Source: Paenibacillus_AR mesotrionivorans (GTDB lineage Bacteria; Bacillota; Bacilli; Paenibacillales; NBRC-103111). From it: DNA of 64,000 bases. This document shows positions 7,076-16,444 of the stretch, one piece after another. Location of the stretch: contig NZ_JBJURJ010000023.1 of the NCBI RefSeq assembly GCF_046098205.1, positions 40,257-104,256 on the forward strand, in the 5' to 3' direction. The first letter of the stretch is position 1; each line of letters starts with the position of its first letter. The position numbers and the translations under genes were made by a program. Under the pieces are notes generated by a model. That model searched no databases, was not told the origin of the DNA, and was given only the letters and a program-made list of their open reading frames with translations.

Positions 7076-9526
7076 TTACATATATTGCGTCTTGTTGTCA
7101 CACGCCTCATACCAGAGCTCGAAGCAGCCGTCGGCGGTCAGGCAAAGCTCCGTTTCGTCGAACCGGGGTGCCAGTTCCCGGCAATAGGCGGAAAATGCTT
7201 CCAAACTGCCATACTCCTCTACCGAGCCGCATTGGCACAGATAAGCCGCGCGGCGGGCATAAGCCCGCTGCTCGCAGTGGAAGATCCGGTCGTGATGGGC
7301 AACCAGCGGCGCGCTGCACCATACCCCCACACAGCCTTTGCCCTTTTGACCGAACAACCATGAGCCCTGCCGCTCCCACCGGTCCAGCTTCTCCAGCGGG
7401 AAAAACAGATGGGTGAACCCGATAGGATGCCGGTCATCGATCACATATACCGCCCCCAAGAGACTGCCCTCCTGCCGGACAGCAGGCATAATCCCGTTGC
7501 CGTACCAATAACCCGGCCGCATCCCCCCGTCATCCGAAGCCTCTCCGGGATGGTTGGCGAAAATCAGCGTCTCCCCGTCCAAGGCCGCCGTCCACATATG
7601 CTGCTGATAACCGTAAACGCCCGGCTCGAAACGGGTGGTGCCGTGGAAGCTTTCATTCAGGGACTTCACGTAAGCGTTGGATTCCATGTCCACTCCCGGC
7701 TCCAGCATCACATTCTCCCAGAACCGGGGAGCCTGATCCCTGCGCGGAGATTGCACAGAGGTCAGCGCATAATCCCGCTTCTTCACCAGCTTCACCCAGG
7801 CATTGCCCGTCTGATAAGCCAGTGTCTGAGTCTGCTCCATCAGCCCTCCCAGCCCTTCCGGAAGCTTGTAGCGGCTGTCCATCATAAAGACCATCCATTC
7901 GCTGTTTCCATAAGGCGCCCCGGGATTGGCCAGATGGACCAGCGCTTGCACCGATTGGGTAAAAGGAAGGATCACCGAGCGGTATACCCGGCCCTGGGGA
8001 GCAATCATCGACCCGCGGAAGGTATGCGCCGCAATCTGCTGCAGCATCAGATTCAAGAGAGCTTCGGCCCGCCGCGCCTCAGGCTCTTCCATGAAGTCTG
8101 CCACATTCAGCAGTGCGCCCAAGGTAACGCCCATATAATCCGCGCTTAGGAATTCCTCGAAGCCGTACTCCTCCACATCCTCCAGCCATTGCCGCACACG
8201 GTCCAGGGCGACAGCAGCAACCTCTTCTCCCGATCTGCCGGACCGGAGGAAACGGCTCCCGGGATAACGCCTTCCCGCCATATAAGCGCATACATAAAAC
8301 ATCAGCGCATGATTCTCGCTCCAGAAGCACATACCGTCCGTGCCATCCTCCGTCATCCAGTACCGGTAGGCCAGAACAGCCTCCTCCGCCTCAGGCAGCA
8401 ATTCTTCCGGCAGAAGAGAAAATTCCATCATTCTCAGCAGCCCGGCCAGAAAAAAATCCGAGCAATCCTCCCGCCTCCGGATCTGGTCCAGCGCCGTGCG
8501 GAGATGCTGCAGGTCGTGAGGCCCCTGGCTCCCCAGCATCCGCCGGGCCAGAACATAAAACAATCCGAACCGCAGCGGACGGTACTCCTCCTCCAACCCC
8601 AAACCCGCCAGCTCCGCATACATACGCCGGGTATGGGCATGCCCGCTAGTCCCTTCATTAACCAAAATCCCGGGAGACACTGTCTTAGCGGGCCGCTTAT
8701 GATGGAGCAGCTCTATCCGCCGGAAACGCCGGATTCCTTCAATCTCTCCGCTGACCACAATCATGGTCCTCTCCGGACGCAATTCCACGGTTTCCGCACC
8801 GATTATATTCTCGGATTCCTCCGCAAGCCCATCTCCTTCATAGGCAAGCCGGATGATGCAGGGCGGCGCCGGAGGAAGCCGGAGTCTCCCCTTATATAGA
8901 GAGATCCTCCCAAGCCACCGGTCCAGCTCCATTAATGGGCGGGCTTCACCGGAATCAGGCAGCTCAAACCGGATTTTGTCCGTATGCGCCAGAAGCTCCA
9001 CTCCGATGATATTGCGCGTGTCTCGGATGGCCAGATTCTGTACCCGGAGAATCAGCAGATTGGCTCCGGGCTTCAGCTCCAGCTGCGCCTCCAGCCTGCG
9101 GATGGGTTTGTACACGGGCTCCGCCTCGGACACCGCCAGCACACCGTTCAGCCAGAGCTCTACAGCGGCATAGGTCCAAACATACACAGGCACCATCAGC
9201 TTTTCCTCTGCCTCCAGGACCGCAGCAGCCAAAAACTCCACCCTGTGGGGCGTCCGCGAAAACATGGGAAGATTGATAAAGCCCCCGGCAGCCTGATGAA
9301 GCTCCCAAGGGATGTCCAGCTCGCTGGGCTCCCCCAGCCGGATGCCGTCACATGGGGCAGGCAGACCGTGCTCCGCCACAATGGAACGCAGATGCTTTTC
9401 GTAACGGAGCTGGCTTTTGTCAGCGGCCTCATCCTTCCATTCCGTTAACCGGGGACCCGAAAGCAGATAATAGGGGATAAACCGGTCTGCTGCATACGAA
9501 ACGCCTTCATCCTTCCTGGCTGTCAT
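7076..9526 (-). CDS. unrecognised 816-residue protein, probable carbohydrate-active enzyme
   Basis: I do not recognise the family with certainty. No signal peptide or membrane segment is visible, so it should be cytoplasmic. Residues 1-270 look beta-rich, like a jelly-roll or galactose-binding region (WTYAAVELWLNGVLAV, PGANLLILRVQNLAI). Residues 290-540 look alpha-helical (HLRTALDQIRRRED, then WSENHALMFYVCAYMAGRRYP and FLSADYMGVTLGALLNVADF), as in alpha/alpha-toroid lyases and hydrolases. The C-terminal 270 residues look beta-sandwich (YWYGNGIMPAVRQEGSLLGAVYVI). This helical-toroid plus sandwich plan, and its place as last gene of a sugar ABC and YesM/YesN operon, suggest a polysaccharide lyase or glycosidase acting on imported oligosaccharide. 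GGAGGAGAAC precedes the ATG. Confidence 0.55.
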   Translation of the reverse strand: MTARKDEGVSYAADRFIPYYLLSGPRLTEWKDEAADKSQLRYEKHLRSIVAEHGLPAPCDGIRLGEPSELDIPWELHQAAGGFINLPMFSRTPHRVEFLAAAVLEAEEKLMVPVYVWTYAAVELWLNGVLAVSEAEPVYKPIRRLEAQLELKPGANLLILRVQNLAIRDTRNIIGVELLAHTDKIRFELPDSGEARPLMELDRWLGRISLYKGRLRLPPAPPCIIRLAYEGDGLAEESENIIGAETVELRPERTMIVVSGEIEGIRRFRRIELLHHKRPAKTVSPGILVNEGTSGHAHTRRMYAELAGLGLEEEYRPLRFGLFYVLARRMLGSQGPHDLQHLRTALDQIRRREDCSDFFLAGLLRMMEFSLLPEELLPEAEEAVLAYRYWMTEDGTDGMCFWSENHALMFYVCAYMAGRRYPGSRFLRSGRSGEEVAAVALDRVRQWLEDVEEYGFEEFLSADYMGVTLGALLNVADFMEEPEARRAEALLNLMLQQIAAHTFRGSMIAPQGRVYRSVILPFTQSVQALVHLANPGAPYGNSEWMVFMMDSRYKLPEGLGGLMEQTQTLAYQTGNAWVKLVKKRDYALTSVQSPRRDQAPRFWENVMLEPGVDMESNAYVKSLNESFHGTTRFEPGVYGYQQHMWTAALDGETLIFANHPGEASDDGGMRPGYWYGNGIMPAVRQEGSLLGAVYVIDDRHPIGFTHLFFPLEKLDRWERQGSWLFGQKGKGCVGVWCSAPLVAHHDRIFHCEQRAYARRAAYLCQCGSVEEYGSLEAFSAYCRELAPRFDETELCLTADGCFELWYEACDNKTQYM

Positions 9527-9569
9527 GTTCTCCTCCGCCTCTCTTGTCTCTTAGGTCACTGCTAAAGCG

Positions 9570-11186
9570 TCATTTTTCCTTATCCGCATACGCCTGCTTA
9601 AACTCCGACGGAGTGACGCCTGTATGTTTTTTGAACAGCTCGCTGAAATATTGCCGCCCCTCATACCCGAGAGCCAATGCAATGTCCTGCACCGCCATTC
9701 CCTGCGCCAGCATCTCCTTGGCCCGTTCCATCCGCTCCGAAGTCACAAACTGGGCCACCGGGTAACCCGTCACCTTCTTGAACAGGTTGGCGAAGTAACT
9801 GCCGCTTAAGAATACAAGCCGGGCATAGTCGTTGACGGTGTTATTTTCATGCAGATGGTCGCGGATATAAGCAATCACCTGATCCACCACCTGATTGGCC
9901 GCATCCGTGTGCTTCTGCTCCATGGCCATACAGCCCATGCTACACAGCTCCTTCACCGTTTCCCGCAAATCCTGCAAGGAACAGAGTCCGGCATCCTTCA
10001 GCCGGTGGGCCTGCCTCTCAAGAGGCTTCATCTCCACAGGAGTGAGCTTCTCGGCGAACACGCGGTTCATCAGAAACGCCAGCTCATAATATCTGCCCTT
10101 CATCATATCCGGAGGCGGGGCTGTACCATTGACATCGGCGGCGAAGAGCTCCTCCAGCAGATCCAGAGCCTTGGGCAGATTACCCGACCGCAGCAGGAAA
10201 AACAGCTCCTTTTCCTTCTCTGCGGCATACTGGGGGGCCGCTTCATCCACCGGCTGCACCTTCCGGTAGCTGTATACGCTGTTGCCGCCGGTATAGAAAT
10301 TGTAGGACAAGGCCGTTCTGGCCTGGTTATAGGAATAATAAATGTCGTGAATATGAGACACCGCTTCTCCGATTCCAAGAGAAATGGTGAACTTGGAGTA
10401 TTTGGCTATATTTTCCCGGCACAGCTCCGCCAGCGCTTCCGTATCGGTTGCGGCCGCGGGGTTAATTATTGCTGCAAAACGGTTGGAATGATCCCGGAAT
10501 ATGAAACCCTTGGTGATGCTGCGGATGGTCTCCTCCAGAATGTTGTGCAGAGTGAAGCGGATCAGCTCCACCTCCTGAACGGGGCTGGAGCTGATACGTT
10601 CAGCGAAGCCGTCGATCTCCGCCAGCAGCACGGTAAACCCCTCACGCTCCAGCTCAATATTCAGGAAGTCCCACCGTTTGGCCGCCTGCTCTGCCGGAGT
10701 CGGATATTGAAGCAGCAGCTGGAAATACTCCTGGCGCAAATAAGGCATGCTCTCCCGCAGCTTCCGCTCCATCTCGCGGTACTGCTTCGCCTGGCGGGCC
10801 TCCTCCTCGATTGCCGCCTTAGCCTTCAGCACAAGCTCCACAATCTGCCCGGGGTGGAAGGGCTTGATCACATAATCGAAGGCGCCCAGCCGGACCGCCT
10901 GCTGCGCATACTCAAAATCCGTATAGCCGCTGATAAAAATGGTCTTCATTCCCGGACATACATGCTCCAGTTCCTTCATCATCTGCAGGCCGTCCAGCCG
11001 CGGCATGCGGATATCCGTCAGCACAATATGGGGCTTGGTCTGCAGAATCAGCTCCCGCCCGGCCACACCGTTGCCGGCTGTTCCGGCAACCGTGATACCG
11101 TAATCTGACCATGGGATGCCCCGGGAGATGCCCTCCACCACATCGGGGACGTCGTCAATGATGCACAGTCTGATTTCCTCCGTCAT
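9570..11186 (-). CDS. YesN-type response regulator with AraC DNA-binding domain
   Basis: Transcription factor of 538 residues. The receiver domain covers residues 5-120, with acidic pair Asp11-Asp12, phospho-acceptor Asp58 (VLTDIRMPRLDG) and Lys108 (FDYVIKPF), all intact. A long middle region of about 300 residues follows, then an AraC/XylS double helix-turn-helix from about 435 (VNDYARLVFLSGSYFANLFKKVTG, then VQDIALALGYEGRQYFSELFKKHTG). It overlaps the kinase gene by four bases (ATGA), so the two are translationally coupled. It probably activates the neighbouring sugar ABC operon when its glycan is present. Confidence 0.9.
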   Translation of the reverse strand: MTEEIRLCIIDDVPDVVEGISRGIPWSDYGITVAGTAGNGVAGRELILQTKPHIVLTDIRMPRLDGLQMMKELEHVCPGMKTIFISGYTDFEYAQQAVRLGAFDYVIKPFHPGQIVELVLKAKAAIEEEARQAKQYREMERKLRESMPYLRQEYFQLLLQYPTPAEQAAKRWDFLNIELEREGFTVLLAEIDGFAERISSSPVQEVELIRFTLHNILEETIRSITKGFIFRDHSNRFAAIINPAAATDTEALAELCRENIAKYSKFTISLGIGEAVSHIHDIYYSYNQARTALSYNFYTGGNSVYSYRKVQPVDEAAPQYAAEKEKELFFLLRSGNLPKALDLLEELFAADVNGTAPPPDMMKGRYYELAFLMNRVFAEKLTPVEMKPLERQAHRLKDAGLCSLQDLRETVKELCSMGCMAMEQKHTDAANQVVDQVIAYIRDHLHENNTVNDYARLVFLSGSYFANLFKKVTGYPVAQFVTSERMERAKEMLAQGMAVQDIALALGYEGRQYFSELFKKHTGVTPSEFKQAYADKEK

Positions 11187-12949
11187 GCCGATGCCTCGCC
11201 TTCAATGGGAATTTTGATTACAGCCCGGGTGGACCGGATAGGTTCTGGCTCGCTGGTGAAGGACAATTCTGCCGTTTCTCCGTGCAGAAGCTTAATCCGC
11301 CCGTACACATTCTTCAGTGCATAGCTCTTTTTTGCCGGCTCCTTCTGCAGCATGCCTGCCGTGACCGTTTTGACGTCCATGCCTGAGCCGTTATCCTCTA
11401 TCTCCAGCAGCAGGAAGCCTCCGGAGCGCCTGGCAGTGATCCGGATGAAGCCTTCCTCCTCCAGCTCCCGGAAGCCGTGGAGTATGGCGTTCTCCGCCAA
11501 GGGCTGGAGAATGATCTTGGCCACCGGAAGCGGGAGAAGGGCTTCGTCCTCCACCTGGATCTCATATTGAAACAATCCCCTGTAGCATTGCTGCTGCAGG
11601 TTCAAATAGTGGCGGACATGCTCCAGCTCCTTCTCCAGTGTGGTGAGCTCACTGCCTCCGTTCAGCCCCAGCTTAAACAGCAGAGATAGGGAGGTAATCA
11701 TATCCGTCACCTCCTGGTTGCGGGAGGAAACCGATTTCCAAATTATCGCATTTAAGGTGTTGTACAAAAAGTGGGGATCGATCTGGGCCTGCAGCGCCTT
11801 AATCTCCATCCTCCGCTTTTCACCCTCCGCCTCCTTCACCTCATCAATGAGGGTTTCCAGCTGCTCCAGCATCCGGTTGAACTTATGCCCCACCTGGGTC
11901 ACTTCGTCGTCGTACTTGCTGTCGAATCGGACATCCAGATTGTTGTTCTCCACCTGCCGCATCATGCTTTGCAGACGGTGGAGCGGCTTTAAGAGGAACC
12001 CGGACATGCCGTTGGCCGCGATCAGAGCTGCCAAGGTGCAGGCCGCCATAATCAAGAGGGAGGTGGTTTTAATTTTATTCACGTTTTTGAGCAGGGACTG
12101 CTGGTCCTGGATGCTGACCAAAACCCAGTCCGCCGCCAGATCGAGCCTGGCATAGTTGACCAGGTTGGTTCGGCCCTCCGTCTCCAGCTTAAGAAAACCG
12201 CGTTCATTTTTTTGGAGGTTATGAAGCAGCTCCGCATCCTCCGGCAGCCCTTCCCTTTCACCCAAATTCATTACCGGCAAGCCGGTGGTGAGAGACACCA
12301 GATAATATCCCTTGGCTCCGCCGGGCAAACCGTCGGCCACCACAGAACGGAGCACCTCCTCCTTGAGGTTGGCTATCACATACACCCCGCTGACGCTAAC
12401 ATCCGTAATCGGCTTCATCACCAGCGTGATCACCTTCCTCCGGTCCATAAACAGGGGATCCACATGGCTTTCCACCCATAACACCTGGTTCATGTCCGGG
12501 ATTCTTGCGCCAATCGCGGTATTTTCCAACCGGACGCTGGGTGTGCGCAGATCACTGGTGGCGAAAAACTCCCCGACAGGAGTGGAGATAAGCACGGAGG
12601 CGATGGACATGTCTGTCAGCTTCATCTGGGCCAGAGGAATCTGCAGCTCCGTAAGCCGCTGGTAGTAGTAGCCGGGAGAGGCTGCATAAATATCCTTCAT
12701 AATATTTTTGAAGGGATCGCTAAGCATCATGGAGGAGGTGGACACAATGGCGTTCCTCAGCCGTTCATTCAACACCTGGGCCGATTTATTCAGCGTATTC
12801 TGGGCGGAAACCGCAGCCTCCTGCTCCGTGGAGCGGTAAGCGATCCAGTAGGATACCAGCCCTGTCAGAGCACTGGCCGATACGGCCAGCACCAGAAACG
12901 ACAAAAGCAGCCTGCGGCGCAGGCTTAGCCGGTAAAAAAATGTGTTCAT
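11183..12949 (-). CDS. YesM-type sensor histidine kinase
   Basis: Membrane sensor kinase of 588 residues. Transmembrane segment 1 is at about 12-36 and segment 2 at about 296-318, with an extracellular Cache-like sensor of roughly 250 residues between them. A HAMP domain follows (LLKPLHRLQSMMRQVENNNLDVRF), then a His_kinase domain with the phospho-acceptor His393 in QIDPHFLYNTLNA and an ATPase domain (LAENAILHGF, then LEIEDNGSGMD). AAAGGAGG lies upstream of the start. It overlaps the response regulator by four bases and follows the solute-binding protein gene, the usual Paenibacillus arrangement for sensing sugars. Confidence 0.92.
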   Translation of the reverse strand: MNTFFYRLSLRRRLLLSFLVLAVSASALTGLVSYWIAYRSTEQEAAVSAQNTLNKSAQVLNERLRNAIVSTSSMMLSDPFKNIMKDIYAASPGYYYQRLTELQIPLAQMKLTDMSIASVLISTPVGEFFATSDLRTPSVRLENTAIGARIPDMNQVLWVESHVDPLFMDRRKVITLVMKPITDVSVSGVYVIANLKEEVLRSVVADGLPGGAKGYYLVSLTTGLPVMNLGEREGLPEDAELLHNLQKNERGFLKLETEGRTNLVNYARLDLAADWVLVSIQDQQSLLKNVNKIKTTSLLIMAACTLAALIAANGMSGFLLKPLHRLQSMMRQVENNNLDVRFDSKYDDEVTQVGHKFNRMLEQLETLIDEVKEAEGEKRRMEIKALQAQIDPHFLYNTLNAIIWKSVSSRNQEVTDMITSLSLLFKLGLNGGSELTTLEKELEHVRHYLNLQQQCYRGLFQYEIQVEDEALLPLPVAKIILQPLAENAILHGFRELEEEGFIRITARRSGGFLLLEIEDNGSGMDVKTVTAGMLQKEPAKKSYALKNVYGRIKLLHGETAELSFTSEPEPIRSTRAVIKIPIEGEASA

Positions 12950-12988
12950 AGGCGAAAGCCTCCTTTCCGCAGGCCGGGAATAGAGAAC

Positions 12989-13017
12989 AGACGCGCTGAG
13001 GGAGGTTCAACGCGTCT
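12989..13017. repeat. intercistronic inverted repeat between binding protein and kinase genes
   Basis: AGACGCG (12989-12995) pairs with CGCGTCT (13011-13017). No U-run follows, so it is more likely a partial terminator or mRNA-stabilising hairpin that keeps binding-protein mRNA above kinase mRNA. Confidence 0.5.
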
Positions 13018-13031
13018 CTCTTGATGAAAGG

Positions 13032-14426
13032 TTACTTGGCCATGCTTCCCTGAAGAGCGGCAGGATCAAAGGCAGAGTTGGGAGCTGCCTTGGTGTCACC
13101 AGCCTCCTTGGCCTTCTTCAGGCCGGCATTGTACCGGGTGGTCAAATCCTTGAGCACAGCGGATGCGTCGCCGCCCTCCAGAATGTACTTGATGACCGCG
13201 TTGCCTGTTTTCACACCCTCCACCTTGGCTTCCGTTGCGGACAAGGGGGAAGGGGAATACAGAGCATCATATTTGGTCGGAAGGAAATTTTCAATGCCCG
13301 GAATAGAAGGTTTGGCCGCCACGGAGTTCACATCAGGCACGATGGAAATGCCGAAGCCCTTTTCCTGATAAGCCTTCTGCACCTCTACGCTGTACATGTA
13401 CTCCATAAACTTCCATGCCGCTTCCTTATTCTTCGTGTTCTTGTTCATGCCGATGTAGTTGCCGGCCAGTACAGACACGGTTCCGTTCCGGCTGCCGTCA
13501 ATGGTCGGCGGCAAAGCCGAATCCCAGTTGATCTTGGTGGGAAATTGGTTCTGGTACACACCCGGCTCGCCGGAGTGGTTAAAGTACATGCCGATCTTGC
13601 CGGCTGCGAACTGCGCACGCAGGGGATCGATATCCAGGGATTCCACACCCGGGAGCATGCTGCCGTCCACCTTCATTTGGCGCAGGCCCTCCAGAAGAGG
13701 CTTGTACACGCTGAAATCATACTCCCCTGTTTTGTAGTTATAGCCGTCAATGGTAGAGGTCCCGGAGAGGGACATAATGGGATTGGCCACCCGTGTGAAG
13801 GCCGAGGATGCGCTCTTGAAGTTGCCGGCAAAGCCGTAAGCGCCCACGTCCTTGTTAGAGTCTGTAATCTTCTTCGCATAGTCCACCATCTCGGCAATGG
13901 TTTTGGGCGGTTCGGTCAGCCCGGCCTTGGCGAACAGGTCCTTGTTGTAAATCAGCCTCCACAGCTGTCCGGTGCTGGGCAGGGAATAGGTTTTGCCGTC
14001 GAAGGTATTGGCCTCCGCCACCATCAGCTTGCTGAAGCGCGCCTTCATGTCGCTGGACATAAGCTCATCCAGAGGCATCAGATAACCCTTTTTGACGAAG
14101 CTGACAAAATCGGTGGTACGGAATACGTCGGGAGCCTGGTTGCTGGCAAAGGCGATGTCTACCGACTGGGTGAAGTTGTCCGCCATTACGGTCATTTCCA
14201 CTTCGATGCTGGGATTATTCTTGTTAAAGGTTTCGATCACCGACTTGATATAATCGGCGTCGTGGCGGTCAATCGTCCAATAGGTGACCTTGGTTTTGGC
14301 CCCGTTGGCCACTGTGGCGGCCGGGCTTCCTTGGGCTGCGGTATTGTCGGAGCCCCCGCTGCCGCAAGCGGCAAGAGAAACGGCGAGAGACAAACTCAGC
14401 AATGTGCCTGCAACTTTCATTTTCAT
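13032..14426 (-). CDS. sugar ABC transporter substrate-binding lipoprotein
   Basis: Extracellular solute-binding protein (family 1 type) of 464 residues. The N-terminus MKMKVAGTLLSLSLAVSLAAC is a lipoprotein signal with lipobox Cys21; a Ser/Gly/Ala-rich linker follows. The body shows family features: VTYWTIDRHDADYIKSVIETFNKNNPSIEVEM, then QAPDVFRTTDFVSFVKKGYLMPLDEL, and AAWKFMEYMYSVEVQKAY near the end. The start was chosen for AGGAGGGG seven bases upstream; a 26-residue in-frame extension overlaps the permease gene. No ATPase gene is in the operon, as is common where a shared MsmK-type ATPase serves several importers. Confidence 0.92.
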   Translation of the reverse strand: MKMKVAGTLLSLSLAVSLAACGSGGSDNTAAQGSPAATVANGAKTKVTYWTIDRHDADYIKSVIETFNKNNPSIEVEMTVMADNFTQSVDIAFASNQAPDVFRTTDFVSFVKKGYLMPLDELMSSDMKARFSKLMVAEANTFDGKTYSLPSTGQLWRLIYNKDLFAKAGLTEPPKTIAEMVDYAKKITDSNKDVGAYGFAGNFKSASSAFTRVANPIMSLSGTSTIDGYNYKTGEYDFSVYKPLLEGLRQMKVDGSMLPGVESLDIDPLRAQFAAGKIGMYFNHSGEPGVYQNQFPTKINWDSALPPTIDGSRNGTVSVLAGNYIGMNKNTKNKEAAWKFMEYMYSVEVQKAYQEKGFGISIVPDVNSVAAKPSIPGIENFLPTKYDALYSPSPLSATEAKVEGVKTGNAVIKYILEGGDASAVLKDLTTRYNAGLKKAKEAGDTKAAPNSAFDPAALQGSMAK

Positions 14427-14504
14427 ATCTGTACCCCTCCTGGTATGAATTATTATATGAATAACATTCAGCGAGCCGCAAGGCTTGCGTCCTGGTGGCT
14501 CCAA

Positions 14505-15368
14505 TCAGCCTTTGACGGCTCCCGCCGTCACCTGCATGAAGGACTTGCTGGCAAACAGATACACAATCAGCACCGGCAGAAAGGCAATACATGCGCCGGC
14601 CATCATCAGCTGATTCTCCGCCGCCGCGCCGATGCCATAGCGCAGATTGGCCAAACCCACCGTCAACGTCTGGAGCTTGGGGTTGGTCAGGGTGAAAACC
14701 AGGGGCAGGATATATTCATTCCATGCGCCCCGGAAGGTAAACAGCGCGGTGACGGCCAAGGCGGGACGCAAGAGCGGCAGCACAATGCGGAAGAACACCG
14801 AGTAGAAGTTGCAGCCGTCAATGTAAGCCGCTTCGTCCAAATCCTTGGGTATGGAGCGGAAGAAGCCGATCAGCATGAAGAAGGTGGAGGCATGGGCGCT
14901 GATCAGAATGATAATGACCCCCCACAGGGACTTGTTCAGGCCAAGGGAAACCATCAGGTCGAATTGCGGACGCAGGACAACGGCGCCGATGGAGATAAAC
15001 ATGGTGCTGGCCTGGAGCACCACGTAAATTTGCTTGCCCGGAAACCGGTTGCGGTCCACCGCATACGCGGCCATGGCGGTAACCAGCAGGGTGCCCGCGG
15101 TGACGGCAGCAGAGATGTAAAAGCTGTTCCACATAAAGCGGGCGAAGTTGGCCTGCTTCCATGCCGTCAGGTAATTGGAGAATTGCCAGGATGAAGGGAA
15201 GAAGGTAGCCCCTGAGGTTAGCTCGGCATTGGTTTTGAAGGACCCCAGGATGGCCATGGCCATGGGCAGCAGCGTGAACAGGGCCACCGCCAGGAGAAAG
15301 ATCCACATGATGACTTTTCCGCCCCATGCGCCAACCAGCAGACTGCGGCGGGTATTTGTTTTGGACAT
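14505..15368 (-). CDS. sugar ABC transporter permease (MalG/LplC type)
   Basis: Inner-membrane permease of 287 residues with about six hydrophobic segments. The ATPase-contacting EAA loop reads DEAAYIDGCNFYSVFFRIVLPLLRPALA at about 190-217. The C-terminus SFMQVTAGAVKG is typical of the LplC/YtcP branch, which imports complex oligosaccharides or uronates. AGGAGGAGG precedes the start. It follows the other permease gene by 14 bases and precedes the binding-protein gene by 78 bases. Confidence 0.92.
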   Translation of the reverse strand: MSKTNTRRSLLVGAWGGKVIMWIFLLAVALFTLLPMAMAILGSFKTNAELTSGATFFPSSWQFSNYLTAWKQANFARFMWNSFYISAAVTAGTLLVTAMAAYAVDRNRFPGKQIYVVLQASTMFISIGAVVLRPQFDLMVSLGLNKSLWGVIIILISAHASTFFMLIGFFRSIPKDLDEAAYIDGCNFYSVFFRIVLPLLRPALAVTALFTFRGAWNEYILPLVFTLTNPKLQTLTVGLANLRYGIGAAAENQLMMAGACIAFLPVLIVYLFASKSFMQVTAGAVKG

Positions 15369-15382
15369 AACGGTTCCTCCTC

Positions 15383-16270
15383 CTATTCTTGGGCCAGCTT
15401 CTTGGACATGTAGAAGTACAAGCCGGTAATGGCGCCTACGATAAGGGCGGTGACAAAACCGACGGCACTTCCGTAGCCCAATTGCTGAACGGTTGTGGTC
15501 GTGGAGGAAACGGGGAAAAACAGCTTGTACACATACAGATACATAACCTCCGTTTTTCCGAAGGGTCCGCCCTCCGTCAGCACCATAATGCTTTCATAAC
15601 CCTTCAGGGCGGTTATAATGGCCAGCATGATAATCATCTGGAGCACACGCCCCAGCATGGGGATGGTGATGTACCAGAATTTCTGCACACCGTTGGCTCC
15701 GTCCAGTCCGGCGCTTTCGTAGATATCCTCGGGAATCCCCTGCAATCCGGCTATAAACAGCAGCATGTAGTTGCCAATGGCGCCCCACACGGCGGTAATG
15801 ATTACAGTGAGCATGGCATACTTGGGTCCGAGCCAATCGATGGAGCCAAGCCCGAACTTCAGGAGAAACTGGTTTAACATCCCGTTGAAGGAATTGAAGA
15901 TGGTGAAGAATACAATGGCCATGACCGAGGTGCTGATAATGGTGGGCATAAAGTAAACCGCCCGCAGGAAGCTTCTGCCCTTGATCGCCCGGTTCAGGAG
16001 CACCGCCAGGATCAGGGAGATGGGCAGCGTAATGATGATTTTGCCGCCGGCATAAATGAAGGTGTTGTACACCGCGTGCCAATATTCCTGATCCCGGAAC
16101 AGCCGCGCAAAATTCTCGAGGCCGATATATTTGGGCGTTCCGTAACCCTGGTAATCAAAAAACATATACCGCAGCGCCCAGGCAATTGGGTAAATGCCCA
16201 ATGCGCAGGTAAGGAACAGGCTGGGAAAAATGAATACATACGAGTTGATTAATTGAAGCCTTCTTTTCAT
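15383..16270 (-). CDS. sugar ABC transporter permease (UgpA/LplB type)
   Basis: Inner-membrane permease of 295 residues with six likely transmembrane segments, partner of the MalG-type permease. The EAA-like loop reads YESAGLDGANGVQKFWYITIPMLGRVLQ; the N-terminus MKRRLQLINSYVFIFPSLFLTC is typical for the family. The start was chosen at ATG with AAGGAGA upstream; the 32-residue in-frame extension has no ribosome site. It is the first gene of the operon that runs through the second permease, binding protein, kinase, regulator and the 816-residue protein. A possible -10 (TATACT, 16308-16313) lies about 40 bases upstream with a weak -35. Confidence 0.92.
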   Translation of the reverse strand: MKRRLQLINSYVFIFPSLFLTCALGIYPIAWALRYMFFDYQGYGTPKYIGLENFARLFRDQEYWHAVYNTFIYAGGKIIITLPISLILAVLLNRAIKGRSFLRAVYFMPTIISTSVMAIVFFTIFNSFNGMLNQFLLKFGLGSIDWLGPKYAMLTVIITAVWGAIGNYMLLFIAGLQGIPEDIYESAGLDGANGVQKFWYITIPMLGRVLQMIIMLAIITALKGYESIMVLTEGGPFGKTEVMYLYVYKLFFPVSSTTTTVQQLGYGSAVGFVTALIVGAITGLYFYMSKKLAQE

Positions 16271-16401
16271 GGGTCTTGTCTCCTTCCTTCCGTTCGTCGT
16301 ACCTTGAGTATACGGCAAGACACGGATGAGGCAGGAAGGGCAAAGCAACTCTCCCGCATACGACAATCCAACTATTTTGGGCGGGGGTGCGTAAAAATGA
16401 C

Positions 16402-16432
16402 AAAAACCCGGCTTGCGCCGGGCTCCTTTATG
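16402..16432 (-). terminator. terminator of sigG
   Basis: On the minus strand GAGCCCGGCGCAAGCCGGGTTTTTG forms a CCCGGC/GCCGGG hairpin followed by five U, 15 to 40 bases after the sigG stop. Confidence 0.88.
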
Positions 16433-16444
16433 GGGAGTGTTAGT

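Noticed and set aside
13545..15194. 549-residue plus-strand open frame
   Set aside because: Antisense shadow of the solute-binding protein and permease genes in GC-rich DNA; low-complexity His/Gln/Gly composition.
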